In this document: piece by piece, positions 25,790-35,200 of the stretch | Numbering within the stretch: position 1 is the stretch's first letter | How the letters are laid out: every line of letters begins with the position of its first letter | Source of the DNA: S012-135 sp964423785 | Lineage (GTDB): Bacteria; Desulfobacterota; Desulfobulbia; Desulfobulbales; S012-135 | Reading direction: 5' to 3' | Assembly: GCA_964423785.1 (NCBI GenBank) | Contig: CAYRGZ010000002.1 | Coordinates: forward strand, 1-49,612 | DNA length: 49,612 nucleotides | Position numbers and translations under genes: made by a program | The notes under the pieces: model-generated | Told to the model about the DNA's origin: nothing | The model's database searches: none | What the model saw: the letters and a program-made list of their open reading frames with translations, nothing else

Positions 25790-27912
25790 GGCCGCATGTC
25801 CTCCAGATGCCGGCGAGTGTGATCCACACTGCCGAAGAGGTCCATGGGATAGAGCATGGACGGCTGGCTCACCAGGGCCCCCTGGTCCCGGGTGAAGCTG
25901 GTGAACTCGTAGCGCAGGTGACCGCGGATGTCCCGGTCGACGAAGAGGGAGAGGGGAATCCGGATATAGACTCCTTTTTCGGCCACGCCGCGGTTTTTCG
26001 GATCGGAGAACACGTCGGTGTCGGTGGCCGTGTACCAGCCGCCGATGGTGAAGTAGCGGTACGATCGTCGCAATTCCAGCCGCACGCCGGTATCGCCGCC
26101 CAGGAAGCGACCGATCTTGAGGCCGCCCTCCAGGCCGAGATCCGGCCAGAGCTGGGCGTAGAGGTTCAGAAAGGAGGTGGCATAGGTTTTCGTTATGCGG
26201 GGATGCAGGCGGAAATCGTTTTCCGGATCGCGTTTGCGCACTATCTCGCTTTCCACGCCGATGCCGAACCGCCCCTCCTGGAAGAAGCGGAACAGTTCTC
26301 CCCCCACGCCGGCATAGGCATTCTCGAAGTAGCCGGCCGCGCACCGGCCCAGCACGTTGCCCGGCAACTCGACGTACTGCTCGAGGGCGAGGACCGACAG
26401 CCGGGTGAAGGAGTGGCGCTCGAAGTCGAGCAGGTCGGTGCGGGTTGGTTGCGGCTCGTTGGTTCCGTAGTCCACGGTGTCCCACTCGTTGTAGAACGGG
26501 ATCTCGATGCCCACGTGGATGGTGGCGTCGCGCCAGGGATGAATCTTGAGCCGCGGTTCCAGCAGGGCCTTGAACTTGAAGAACCCCCGGCGGTTGTTGA
26601 GAAAGGTCCTGACCCGCGGATTGAGTTCGAAGCTGAACCAGTTTTTGCGGGGACGCCACGGCCGTGGCGTCCCCGGTTTTTCGAAAAATTCCTGGTAATG
26701 CAGCGTACCGTATGGTTCCAGCTCGGCAAAGGTGAGGAACCCTTGTTTGTCCAGCCGGCTGTCCAGGAAGGCGCGCAGGTTTTCCCGGCTCGTCTTCAGG
26801 CTCTGGCTGATCTGGCCGCGGCGGGTGAGGTTGATGTAAAAGGTGGTGATGGTCGGCGGGCAGATTTCGTCGGCAATGGTCGCCAGCCGGCCCATGGCCT
26901 TGGCGTCGGAGAGGTAGCGGGTATTGGCCGCCTCCAACCAGAGGGCGTCGTCGCGTACCGATACCGCCACTTGGGAGAACCCGTCGGCCTTCACGTTTTC
27001 GCCGACCAGTTCGGCGAGTTTGCGGTCATCCGCCTCGACGGCCTGCCAGCGGGTCTGCTCGTCGGCCCGGTACGGCTCTTCCTTCTTCCAGACCAACAGC
27101 CCTTCCGGGGAAAGCGGCATGTCGGCCGAAAGGCCAATGGCCACCTCCTGGCCGCGCATCCAGCCGCCCTGCAGGGTGAGATGCGGCCAGGGTCGGTACT
27201 TGAAGCCGATGTTGATCGGTGAATCCGCCTTTTCCGGCGCGCCGAAGAGGGACTCGTAGCGCAGAGAGGAGTATTCGGCGGTCAGGGTGAGTTTGGGGGA
27301 ATGGTGATATTCCACTCCGCCGAACACCCGGGTGGGCCGCAGCGGCGAGGAGCGCAGGAAGGTGGTGTCGAAGGCTTCGGGCGTGTCGGCGTTTTCCCGT
27401 TCCGCCTGGATTTCCCGGTAGCCCTGGCCGCCGAGAATGCCCTGGCCGAGACCGAGGGTGAGGTCGAAATTCCGCCAGTGCTTCGAGGCCACGAGGTAGC
27501 GGGAGGGGAAGAGCAGGGTACCGATGGGGTCGTAGGCCCCCACCGCCACCTGGGGAAACCAGGTCCGTTCCTTCCAGAGCACGAGACGGGCGCCGGCGGA
27601 CCGGTCCTTGTAGTACCCGTAGTCGTAGCCGGGAAAGGCGATGAGGGTGGAGATCTCAGTGAACTGGCCGTGGATTTCGAGGATGTCGAACAGGCCGAGG
27701 GCAACCCCGTAGTAGCGGTAGGGCTCGGCTCGCCCGTACTTGATCCGGACGCTCCAGTCCGGCAGAACCCGGGCGGTGGGCATGTCCCACAGGCCGGTAG
27801 CGGCCTGCAGGCCGGCCAGGGCCGGCGGAGGTGGATCGCCGATTTCCGCGGCCGGCAGGGTTTGGCCGGCGAGCAGGAGCAGGACGAGGAGGGGGAGGAT
27901 GAGGTGCCGCAT
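25786..27912 (-). CDS. YjbH-type outer-membrane exopolysaccharide protein
   Basis: The 708-aa protein has a cleavable signal peptide (Leu-rich stretch ending A-A-E). It shows the YjbH family pattern: G-L-x-D-M-P-T-A-R near the start, repeated amphipathic beta strands typical of outer-membrane barrels (for example Y-G-V-A-L-G-L-F-D-I-L-E-I-H-G-Q-F), and a C-terminal section with alternating aromatic strands. The ATG at 27912 is favoured over the GTG at 27915 because GGAGG lies 7 nt upstream. YjbH-like proteins are part of exopolysaccharide secretion loci (yjbEFGH, gfcABCD). A 28-bp perfect palindrome inside the gene (26648-26675) encodes a basic, Pro-rich insert-like segment G-T-P-R-P-W-R-P-R. 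Confidence 0.82.
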   Translation of the reverse strand: MRHLILPLLVLLLLAGQTLPAAEIGDPPPPALAGLQAATGLWDMPTARVLPDWSVRIKYGRAEPYRYYGVALGLFDILEIHGQFTEISTLIAFPGYDYGYYKDRSAGARLVLWKERTWFPQVAVGAYDPIGTLLFPSRYLVASKHWRNFDLTLGLGQGILGGQGYREIQAERENADTPEAFDTTFLRSSPLRPTRVFGGVEYHHSPKLTLTAEYSSLRYESLFGAPEKADSPINIGFKYRPWPHLTLQGGWMRGQEVAIGLSADMPLSPEGLLVWKKEEPYRADEQTRWQAVEADDRKLAELVGENVKADGFSQVAVSVRDDALWLEAANTRYLSDAKAMGRLATIADEICPPTITTFYINLTRRGQISQSLKTSRENLRAFLDSRLDKQGFLTFAELEPYGTLHYQEFFEKPGTPRPWRPRKNWFSFELNPRVRTFLNNRRGFFKFKALLEPRLKIHPWRDATIHVGIEIPFYNEWDTVDYGTNEPQPTRTDLLDFERHSFTRLSVLALEQYVELPGNVLGRCAAGYFENAYAGVGGELFRFFQEGRFGIGVESEIVRKRDPENDFRLHPRITKTYATSFLNLYAQLWPDLGLEGGLKIGRFLGGDTGVRLELRRSYRYFTIGGWYTATDTDVFSDPKNRGVAEKGVYIRIPLSLFVDRDIRGHLRYEFTSFTRDQGALVSQPSMLYPMDLFGSVDHTRRHLEDMRP
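26648..26675. repeat. Perfect 28-bp palindrome inside the YjbH-type gene
   Basis: The arm CGGGGACGCCACGG (26648-26661) is followed with no spacer by its exact reverse complement (26662-26675). In the gene's frame it encodes T-P-R-P-W-R-P-R, a Pro/Arg-rich stretch unlike the surrounding beta-strand sequence. It looks like a small palindromic element inserted in frame, comparable in principle to Rickettsia palindromic elements, though no homology is claimed. Confidence 0.8.
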
Positions 27913-27930
27913 CACGCCTCCCCTGGATGG

Positions 27931-28962
27931 TCACCCATCGCTTTCGGCCGCCTCATCGTGCCGCTGGCGGGCGTTTTGTACGGCATGGTGGGCGAAGACG
28001 AGAAAAACGGCGAGAAAGAGGCTTGTCACCATGGTGAGGGCCACGATGAGGGACCGCTTCGGTTTGTACTTCCTCTCGGGTACGAAGGGCGGGTCGAGGA
28101 CCTTGAAGGTGATGTTCTCCCGGGCCTCGGAGATCTTGGCCAACTCGAGCTGCTTGCGCAGCTCGGTGTACACGGTTTGGGCCGCCAGCCGCTCCCGGGT
28201 GATCTTGGCCAAGGTGAGTTCCTCGCTCGGCACCTGCCGTTCCCAGTACTCCAGCTCGGCGGTGGCCTTGGCGAGTTGCTTCTCGACGAATTCCCGTTCG
28301 CGTCGGGCGTCAGTGACGTACTCGTTTTCCAGGAAGAACTGGAGTTCATCGATGACGTGCTGCAGCATCTCGGCGCAAAAAGCCGGATCTTCCCCCTCCC
28401 AGGCGATGGTCACGAGGTCGGTTTTCTTATCCTGTGACACCGAAAAGAGATTGTCGAGGACCTTCGATTGCAGGGCCTTGACCACGGTAGGCGCGTCGGC
28501 AGGGTCCTCCACCGTCCAGGTCTTGCGGTTCGGGTCCCAGATGTCCGGGTAGAGGACCGGCAGAAGATTGTACTTCTTGATCAGCCGTTCCTTCAGGGTG
28601 CGGCTGTTCAGAAAGTTCGTGATGCCGGACCCGCCGCCCGGCAAGGAGATGGGCAGGGGCAGGCTGCCCACCAAGCCGGAGAGGGCCCCGAGACCGGATT
28701 GTTCCTTTTGCACCGGCGCCAGGACCGCCTCGGAGCGGTAGATCACCGGCAGGACGTAGAGGGAGACCAGCACGGCGGCCGCGGTGGCCAGGAAGGTGAC
28801 GCCGGCGATGAACCAGCGGCCGGACCAGATCACCCGCCAGAGATCCAGGAGGTCGATTTCGTCTTCCTCGTAGGGCGGCCCGAAGGCGGGTTGCAGGTAG
28901 ACTATCTCCTTGCGCTGGTCGGTGGCTGGCGGTTCGTTTCCCATGGTGCGATCGGTGTTCAT
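27931..28962 (-). CDS. Wzz-type polysaccharide co-polymerase / chain-length determinant
   Basis: The 343-aa protein has the Wzz topology: a cytoplasmic N-terminus with D-L-L-D-L-W-R-V-I-W, a first membrane segment (about 50-72), a large periplasmic domain with coiled-coil helices (about 205-280), then P-P-F-V-P-E-R-K-Y-K-P-K-R before a second membrane segment (about 305-328). The P-x2-P-x4-K-P-K-R run before TM2 is the family's proline-rich signature. It has no C-terminal tyrosine-kinase domain. It controls polymer length or gates export together with the SLBB protein encoded just upstream (13-nt gap), and is probably an inner-membrane oligomer. Confidence 0.88.
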   Translation of the reverse strand: MNTDRTMGNEPPATDQRKEIVYLQPAFGPPYEEDEIDLLDLWRVIWSGRWFIAGVTFLATAAAVLVSLYVLPVIYRSEAVLAPVQKEQSGLGALSGLVGSLPLPISLPGGGSGITNFLNSRTLKERLIKKYNLLPVLYPDIWDPNRKTWTVEDPADAPTVVKALQSKVLDNLFSVSQDKKTDLVTIAWEGEDPAFCAEMLQHVIDELQFFLENEYVTDARREREFVEKQLAKATAELEYWERQVPSEELTLAKITRERLAAQTVYTELRKQLELAKISEARENITFKVLDPPFVPERKYKPKRSLIVALTMVTSLFLAVFLVFAHHAVQNARQRHDEAAESDG

Positions 28963-28975
28963 CCGTGCAGGCGGT

Positions 28976-31507
28976 TCATAGCGCCATGGCCACCCCGGCA
29001 GTGGTGGCGATCTTGAACAGGATATCGGCGATGTCCCGGGTGACCAGGAGATAGGGGATCCGTTCCAGTTTTTCCGGTACCACCACGGTGTCGCCGGGCA
29101 TGAGGCGCATACTGAAAAAGGTCGAGGAGAATATGCCTTCCTGGGTGCGGGCCGCCACCTCGCCGTTGGCCTTCAGCACGTAGATGTACTTCTTGTCGGC
29201 GTTGCGGGTGGGCCCGCCGGCCCGTTCGAGATAGTCGGCCACGGTGAGGTGCGGCTGATAGAGAAAGGAATTCGGCGTGTAGACCGCTCCCACCACGGAG
29301 ACGAACTCCGGCCGTTTGGGAATCACCAGACGATCCCCGTCTTGCAGCACGATATTCTGGTCCGAGTTGCGTAAGGACTCGAGATCGGCGATGTGGAGCG
29401 CCACCCGGCCGCTCGCCTTGATGGTCCGTAGCCGTTCCACCAGCCGTCGTAGGGCGTTCTGGCCGGCAGCCAACGTTGCGGCATCCTGCTGGCTGGAGAC
29501 GGTCTGCACCTGGTCGGCGAGTACGGTCTCGGCCCGGATCTGGAGGTCGTCGATCAACTGGTCGAGGCTCTGCTGCTGAATCTTCTGGGCCGTGGTCGAG
29601 AAGTACCGTACTCCGTAGAAATAGGCTTCGTCCGTGAAACCGCCGGCCCGCTCGATAAGGTCGGCCAGCCGTTCGCCCTTCTTGATCCGGTAGGTGCCAG
29701 GATAGAGGACCTCGCCCTCGATGGTCACCTGGTTGAAGCTGGTGGCGTCTTTGACCTGGCGGACGAAGAGGTAGTCGTATGGCTGCAGGACGAAGTCTTT
29801 GTCCTTTGTCGCGTTGATTCGGTAGTGGGTGGTGATCACCTCTTTGTTCTCAATCGTCTGGCGGCTCAGATCGATGCGGGAGGCGTCGGCGCCGAACCGC
29901 AGGCCGCCGGCCAGGGACAGGAGTCCTTCCACGGTCAGGCCCGGTTGATAGGGGAACGTTCCCGGCCGCCACACAGCCCCCTCGATCCGCACCGGTTCCT
30001 GGATGCCGAATTCACGGCGGGAAAGGATTTGGATGCGGTCGTGGGGTTTGAGTTCCAGGTCGAAGGTGCCGGCGAAAAGTTGCTGCAGGGGAATGGAGCG
30101 GACGCTGTAGCGGGTGGTGACGGGATCGTACCGGTGCAGGTAGGCAAACTCGGTCACCGCGCCCGGTTGCAACAGTTCCGGACTCTTCAGGATGTCGGAA
30201 AGCCGCAGACCTTCCCTCCACGCGAACACGTCCGGAAACCAGACGTGGCCCTCCAGGCGTACGGTCTCCGGCCAGGCGGCGCCGAGGAACTGCAGCTCCA
30301 CCAGATCGCCGTCGGCAATGGTGACGGCGGCGAGCGCGTCCTGTTCGCGGCTGGCATCGATGTCGCGGACGACGAATTCCCGGTGGTCGGCAAAGCGGCG
30401 CAGGTAGATGCGGTCGGCAAAGGCCTGCGGCAGGCGGCCGCCGGCTAGGTCGACGAGGTCCTGGATCGTCTGTTCTCCCGCCAGTTCGTAGATGGCCGGC
30501 CTAGCCACCGCGCCGACGATGGCGGCGGTGGGACCGATGCGGGGCACGAAGATGATGTCGCGGTCGGTGAGCAGCAGATCGTTTTTCTTGGTGCCCCGCA
30601 GGAGCAAGTCGTAGAGGTCCAGGGTGGCGACGGTTTTGTCGCCCCGGATCAGCTGGATGCGGCGTAGCGACCCGGATTTTTTGACCCCGCCGGCATTGAC
30701 GAGGCCGCCGAGGATGGAGGAGAAGGGCGGCACCAGGTGGAGGCCCGGCCGCCGAACCTCGCCCACCACGTAGATTTCCAGGGAGCGCAGTTCGGCCAGC
30801 GAGACGTGGATGTTGATGCCCTGGACATACTTCTCCGCCTCCCGCCGGATGATGGTCTCCGCGTCTCCGAAGCGGCTGCCGGCCAGGGGGACGATGCCGA
30901 TCTTCGGGACGTTGATATTGCCGTTTCTGTCGATGGCGCCGGTGAACTCGGCATCCAGTCCGGCGCCCCACACCCGGATGCGCAGCCGGTCGCCGGGCCC
31001 CAGCATGTAGGAATCGTCGGGTACCGCCAGGCGCGAGGGGGCGGTGCTGCCGGTGGAGAAGATCTCGTAGCCGAATTGGGTGAGGTCGGCGGCCAGCGGA
31101 CTGGCATAATTGCGCCGGTAGATCTGCTCCAGGGAGGAGTATTCCCGGCGGGTGCGTTGCTGGTCGGCGGTCGCCTCCCCAGCGGCGGCTTCTTTTTCCG
31201 GGGCCGCGCTCCCCTCTCCGATGGCTTCACTTTCGGCCGGGGCCGACTCCCCGGTTGATACTGTTTCTTGACCGCCGACTTGTTCCATGATCCGTTGTAC
31301 TTGGGAGGGGGCCATCCCTTCGATGGCTTGTTGGATCTGGGCCGGGGTCATGCCGCTGACGGTTCGTTGCCCCTGGGTCGAAACCAGGTTCTGGATGGCC
31401 TGCGGCGTCAGGGCCGGGGCGGCGGGTTCCTGGGCTGCTGTCCGGCCGACCCCGACCAGGGCGGCGAGACAGAGGAAGAAAGCAAAGAAGATGGTGTGGC
31501 GCATCAT
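28976..31507 (-). CDS. Multi-SLBB polysaccharide export outer-membrane protein (Wza-like)
   Basis: The 843-aa protein has a signal peptide (about 1-25). A low-complexity linker (about 30-110) repeats M-x-P-x-Q-I/V-Q-x-x-I/M. A Poly_export domain opens with Y-M-L-G-P-G-D-R-L-R-I-R-V-W-G (about 165-180). A string of SLBB units follows, each recognisable by I-x-G-x-V-x-x-P-G and L-x-x-L-x-x-A-G-G (for example G-E-V-R-R-P-G-L-H, G-A-V-W-R-P-G-T-F, G-E-V-L-Y-P-G-T-Y, G-A-V-Y-T-P-N-S-F). Classical Wza has about 380 aa and two SLBB domains; this longer type forms extended periplasmic channels. First gene of the minus-strand EPS operon. Paired ATGs lie at 31507 and 31504, neither with a strong Shine-Dalgarno. 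Confidence 0.9.
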   Translation of the reverse strand: MMRHTIFFAFFLCLAALVGVGRTAAQEPAAPALTPQAIQNLVSTQGQRTVSGMTPAQIQQAIEGMAPSQVQRIMEQVGGQETVSTGESAPAESEAIGEGSAAPEKEAAAGEATADQQRTRREYSSLEQIYRRNYASPLAADLTQFGYEIFSTGSTAPSRLAVPDDSYMLGPGDRLRIRVWGAGLDAEFTGAIDRNGNINVPKIGIVPLAGSRFGDAETIIRREAEKYVQGINIHVSLAELRSLEIYVVGEVRRPGLHLVPPFSSILGGLVNAGGVKKSGSLRRIQLIRGDKTVATLDLYDLLLRGTKKNDLLLTDRDIIFVPRIGPTAAIVGAVARPAIYELAGEQTIQDLVDLAGGRLPQAFADRIYLRRFADHREFVVRDIDASREQDALAAVTIADGDLVELQFLGAAWPETVRLEGHVWFPDVFAWREGLRLSDILKSPELLQPGAVTEFAYLHRYDPVTTRYSVRSIPLQQLFAGTFDLELKPHDRIQILSRREFGIQEPVRIEGAVWRPGTFPYQPGLTVEGLLSLAGGLRFGADASRIDLSRQTIENKEVITTHYRINATKDKDFVLQPYDYLFVRQVKDATSFNQVTIEGEVLYPGTYRIKKGERLADLIERAGGFTDEAYFYGVRYFSTTAQKIQQQSLDQLIDDLQIRAETVLADQVQTVSSQQDAATLAAGQNALRRLVERLRTIKASGRVALHIADLESLRNSDQNIVLQDGDRLVIPKRPEFVSVVGAVYTPNSFLYQPHLTVADYLERAGGPTRNADKKYIYVLKANGEVAARTQEGIFSSTFFSMRLMPGDTVVVPEKLERIPYLLVTRDIADILFKIATTAGVAMAL

Positions 31508-31528
31508 GGTGTGCCGGTCTCGCGGGAA

Positions 31529-31557
31529 ATTATATGATCAGGGTTGGTGGCTGATAC
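31529..31557 (-). promoter_or_regulatory. Possible sigma-70 promoter of the EPS operon
   Basis: A perfect TATAAT lies on the - strand at 31529-31534. The hexamer 17 bp upstream (31552-31557) matches the -35 box at only three positions, so an activator or a start elsewhere is possible. The implied leader is very short, about 15 nt. Confidence 0.35.
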
Positions 31558-31718
31558 GGAGGAAGAACCCGTGGCACGGTACAGTATTTTTTTGGTGATG
31601 ACAAGATGATAAATGAAAAAGGATGAAGCCGTGCCAACTCGTGGTCGGTCCTGGCCTGACCGGGTATGCAATGGGTCGCAAACCGTGAACTCGATGGACT
31701 CGCACCAGCGATTCCATC

Positions 31719-31754
31719 AAAAAAGGGGATTGCGGCGTGATGCCGAATCCCCTT
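31719..31754 (-). terminator. Rho-independent terminator downstream of the tRNA-Arg fragment
   Basis: Read on the - strand, AAGGGGATT pairs with AATCCCCTT, with an inner CGGC/GCCG extension and a 5-nt loop, and the hairpin is followed by six T residues. It begins 14 nt after the CCA end of the tRNA fragment, so it is most likely the original terminator of that tRNA gene. This places the lower-coordinate side in the native chromosome. Confidence 0.85.
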
Positions 31755-31767
31755 GTGCGAGTTGTAC

Positions 31768-31817
31768 TGGTGGGCGGTACAGGATTCGAACCTGTGGCCT
31801 TTGGCTCCGGAGGCCAA
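31768..31817 (-). tRNA. 3' half of tRNA-Arg(CCG); probable attachment site
   Basis: On the - strand the sequence gives an intact anticodon arm (TTGGC, loop CTCCGGA with anticodon CCG, GCCAA). A variable loop AGGCC, a T arm (ACAGG-TTCGAAT-CCTGT), the acceptor 3' strand ACCGCCC, discriminator A and encoded CCA follow. The 5' acceptor strand (expected GGGCGGT) and D arm are absent: upstream of the anticodon arm the sequence is unrelated. A 3'-half tRNA followed by its own terminator is the classic footprint left by site-specific integration into a tRNA gene. The integrated DNA lies at higher coordinates. Confidence 0.85.
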
Positions 31818-32254
31818 CGTCCTACATTCCCTTAAGGGATCTCGGTGGCCTCGAATATGCCTTAATCTGTTGTATTTGTTTGAAGTTTTCGAGCATCCCT
31901 TCCGCGCTTCGTGTCAAATAAGGTCACTTTGGGGTGCGCAAAATGGGCGCGAAATGAGACACGAAAATCGATCGCTAGCCGACCTTTTTTGGCCGACGAG
32001 CTGATACTTACCCTTTCCTCTGGCGTCTGTCAAGCTAAGCGTCATGTAACTCCACCTTGCAGGCGGATGGTGGAGATGTATCCGGTTGTCGATGTTGTCC
32101 GCCGATGTTGGGGATATCCCAGGGTCGGCAGGCTGGTCGTCGGGTTGTGGAGGCAAAGGTCTGGCATTTGGCCAGGGCTCGAAGGAGTCGAGCAGTTCCG
32201 GTTCGAGGTTCCAGGGTAGCAGGTCTGTCAACACCGACGGGGTTTGACCGATAA
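31818..32254. other. Gene-poor stretch between att site and druE
   Basis: No coding region here is supported. Several short overlapping open frames exist on both strands but none has a ribosome binding site, codon pattern or motif that convinces. No clear T-tailed hairpin is seen after the druE stop. The sequence is probably the end of the integrated element. Confidence 0.4.
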
Positions 32255-35200
32255 TCAGGCTTGCCGCACATACCATGAGGTAGCATGAGACCGGCTCATT
32301 GCCTTGATCGCGATCTGTGTTTTCAGCAGACATTCAGCCTGGTGTTCAGCACGTTGATGAAATGGAAATGGAGCGCTTCCCCCATCGATTCCCCAATAGC
32401 CCACGCCCTGGTCCAATCGGATCTCATATCCTGTGCCATCCGGCCATGACAGGGTCAAGACGCGCGCATGAGGCAAATCCCTTCTGCTTAGGGCATCGTC
32501 AAAGATGAAATCCAGGCACCAGTCGAACAAGATATTGTAGACTTGCCGGCGGATGCGATTGTTTTGCCAATTGTGGTAAAGATATGTTGTCGGCCTCGAT
32601 GTATTCGAATGCAGATTTGCCGTGGTGACGCGGACTTTTGTGGCATCCACGATACCTCCTGAAAATGTTTTCAGTGCCTTGAGCAGGTTGCGTAACAGGA
32701 GCGCCATTAGTGGAGAACACAGATAACGATCGCTATAGGCAACCTCTGATAACGGAACCTCGACTGTCAGCTTCCTTTTCAAGCCTTCGTCTTTCGAGAG
32801 CAGCAACGACCACGCCTTGGTGCCGAAGTCATCGAGATTTCCGTCCATCTCATGACCGATTTCAATGGTCATGGTATCCCGATCGACTTTTCCGAGATCC
32901 ACCACCTTTCTGATACTCCAGACGTCAGGCACGGCCTCTAGTGCTCTGTCCTCCCGTATCCGCACGAATTGCCCTTCACCGCTCCCCGTCCCCCACTCTT
33001 GTCCAGGAACCAATGTCTCCTCTCTGCTTGCGGCCCACCGCACCGAGGCCCTTTCGCTGCCGATTTCCACGGCCCGATACATCTTGGCCTTTCCCTCCGT
33101 GAGGACCGGTGCGCTCTTGGGGCAATAGACATGGGGAACTCCGACCATGGTCGATAGGGCGATCAATTCGTCGAGCTGGGAAGGTTCCAGCCTGTCCAGA
33201 GTCTCTTCCGGAATCACCATATCGATTTTCACGCCGGCTTGGTTGAGGGAACGTAGTTCATCGACCAGACGCCAGCTGATGGGCTCCCACAACCTTGGAT
33301 CACCGGCCAGAAAGATCCGCACCTCGTGAGCAGAAATCTTCTGGTATTCACGCCGCAAGGCAAGAGCGAGTGGTTCCATTTCCAATCGCGTCTCTGGGCC
33401 AAAAACCTGCAGGGATTGCGGCAGGCCCCAGAGAGCCATGAACCGATCGTCCACCAGTTTCAAGGCATGGTTTCGGTCCAGTTTGTCGATGTGATACTGG
33501 GTTCCGTAGGTCAGCAGACAGGCCTGACAGGCGCTGTCGCAATTGCGGGGGCAGGCAAGATTGTCGCGCACCCGCTCGAACAGCTCCGGCAGCAGATGTA
33601 TTGCCTGGGACACATAACCTGCTCCTCCCGAGGCCGTGTCATGCAAATAGAGAGAATGGATGGAATGCCCGTCCCTATCGAGAACCGGAGCAACCGTGAC
33701 CCCGATTTCCCGCTCGACGATCCCCAGCTTTTCCGCCAAGGCGCGCCGCAAGGCAACGCCAATTGTATATGCGGCAGTCTCGTCCACAGGCTGCCCTGTC
33801 ACGCTGTACAGTTGCAGCTCGAACACCTCTGTCCTTCTGCTGACACCCAGTCTCAGGTCACGCTTGATGGCCCAAGGCTCGTGACTTCCTGGACAGTCCT
33901 GTTCACCGCCAGGCACCGTTTTTCCTCCACGCAGCGGTTTATGGGGCTTGGGCTCTCCCTGGGCATCAGTAAAGATCCGGGGTAGCTCCCCGGAAGGTGT
34001 CATGGAATCAGCCCGGCCACAGCGTAGGCACAGGGCGTAGCCGTTGCCATACAGGCCATCGGTACGATGAATGATCATCGCCTCGCTGCTGACCCGGCAG
34101 CGGCCAAGAGCAACGGACGGTAGGGTCACCCACTCTGCATTTCCCATGGAAACGAGGGGATCCACCACCGGGATGTATTGGGGAACATCGATTCTGTTAT
34201 GAGGCTCGTGTCTGATGTCGACCGCGAAACCGGACGGCTGTAGGTATTCGTAACTCTTTATGTGATTCTGCTTCCCATTGCCGCAATACTGGCAGATGGC
34301 TGGCCTGACCGGCGAATCGCCCACTGCGCCGCAGACGAGGCACCGCCATATCCAGCGAAAGGATTGCAGCTCCGGGGGGCCTTCCTGGTCAGCCGGGATA
34401 TGCCAGTTCAGGGTAACCCCGCCACAACGATAGACCCGTCCGTTCAGCACCGTGTCCGTGCCCGGCGCATAGTCTCTGATGGCAATGGCGACATCCCTGG
34501 CCGGATACCCGGCCCGCATCATACGGTTATCCTCTCTGCTTTTGCTTTCCCGCCGACGGGAAAGCTCCTCGGCAGTCGTCGTGATCAGGGAGACCACCTC
34601 GCCGGGAAAACCATAACCGGGTAAATATCCCCTGGTCGTCAACTCCGAGAGCAGATACTCCTTGCGGAATCGCTGCAACTGCAACCCAATGGCCCGCTCT
34701 GCAGCGGAATCACCATCAGGAGTCTTTACATTGTCGAGATGTTTCAGCAATGCCCCGACTTCATCCAGCCAGCCTTCGGCGGCGCGCTTCAGCATGGCAG
34801 AGCATTCATCGAGGGTTTCTCTCGCACTGCTTCCCTCGAGACAGGTACGGCGCAGCAAGAGTCTCATTCCGGTGCGGAGACCGTCATGTTCCTCGGCAGG
34901 TCCGGAGCACCAGTCGACGAATCTTCTCCAGGGCGCGCTGATCTCGTCGTCCTGGGACTCGAAGAACCATCCTGCCGTCAGCCGGTGCAGATCGTCGGGA
35001 GCGGATTCACCGAGAAATACGGAGAGCACGAGGGCGTTGACGTGGCGCTGGACGATGTAGCGGCTGTGCAGGGAAACGCGGGGAGCGGCCAGGCGGGCGG
35101 TAAAGGGCCAGAGGGGATTTCGGAAGACCGCCTCTCCATGGGGCGTGCTGTTGCAAAGGGTGTAGCTGAGGGCGCCCGCCTCGCCACGGCGGCCGGCCCG

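Noticed and set aside
25768..27222. 484-codon open frame on the + strand
   Set aside because: It lies opposite the YjbH-type gene, whose signal peptide, family motifs and operon position are convincing.
31572..31578. TGGCACG on the + strand, a perfect sigma-54 -24 element
   Set aside because: No TTGC follows at the -12 position and no gene starts suitably downstream.
31768..31850. Complete tRNA gene on the - strand
   Set aside because: The D arm and 5' acceptor strand are missing; only the 3' half from the anticodon arm is present.
31914..32333. 139-codon minus-strand frame overlapping the end of druE
   Set aside because: No family resemblance or ribosome binding site, and it starts inside druE in another frame; a decayed element cannot be excluded but is not supported.
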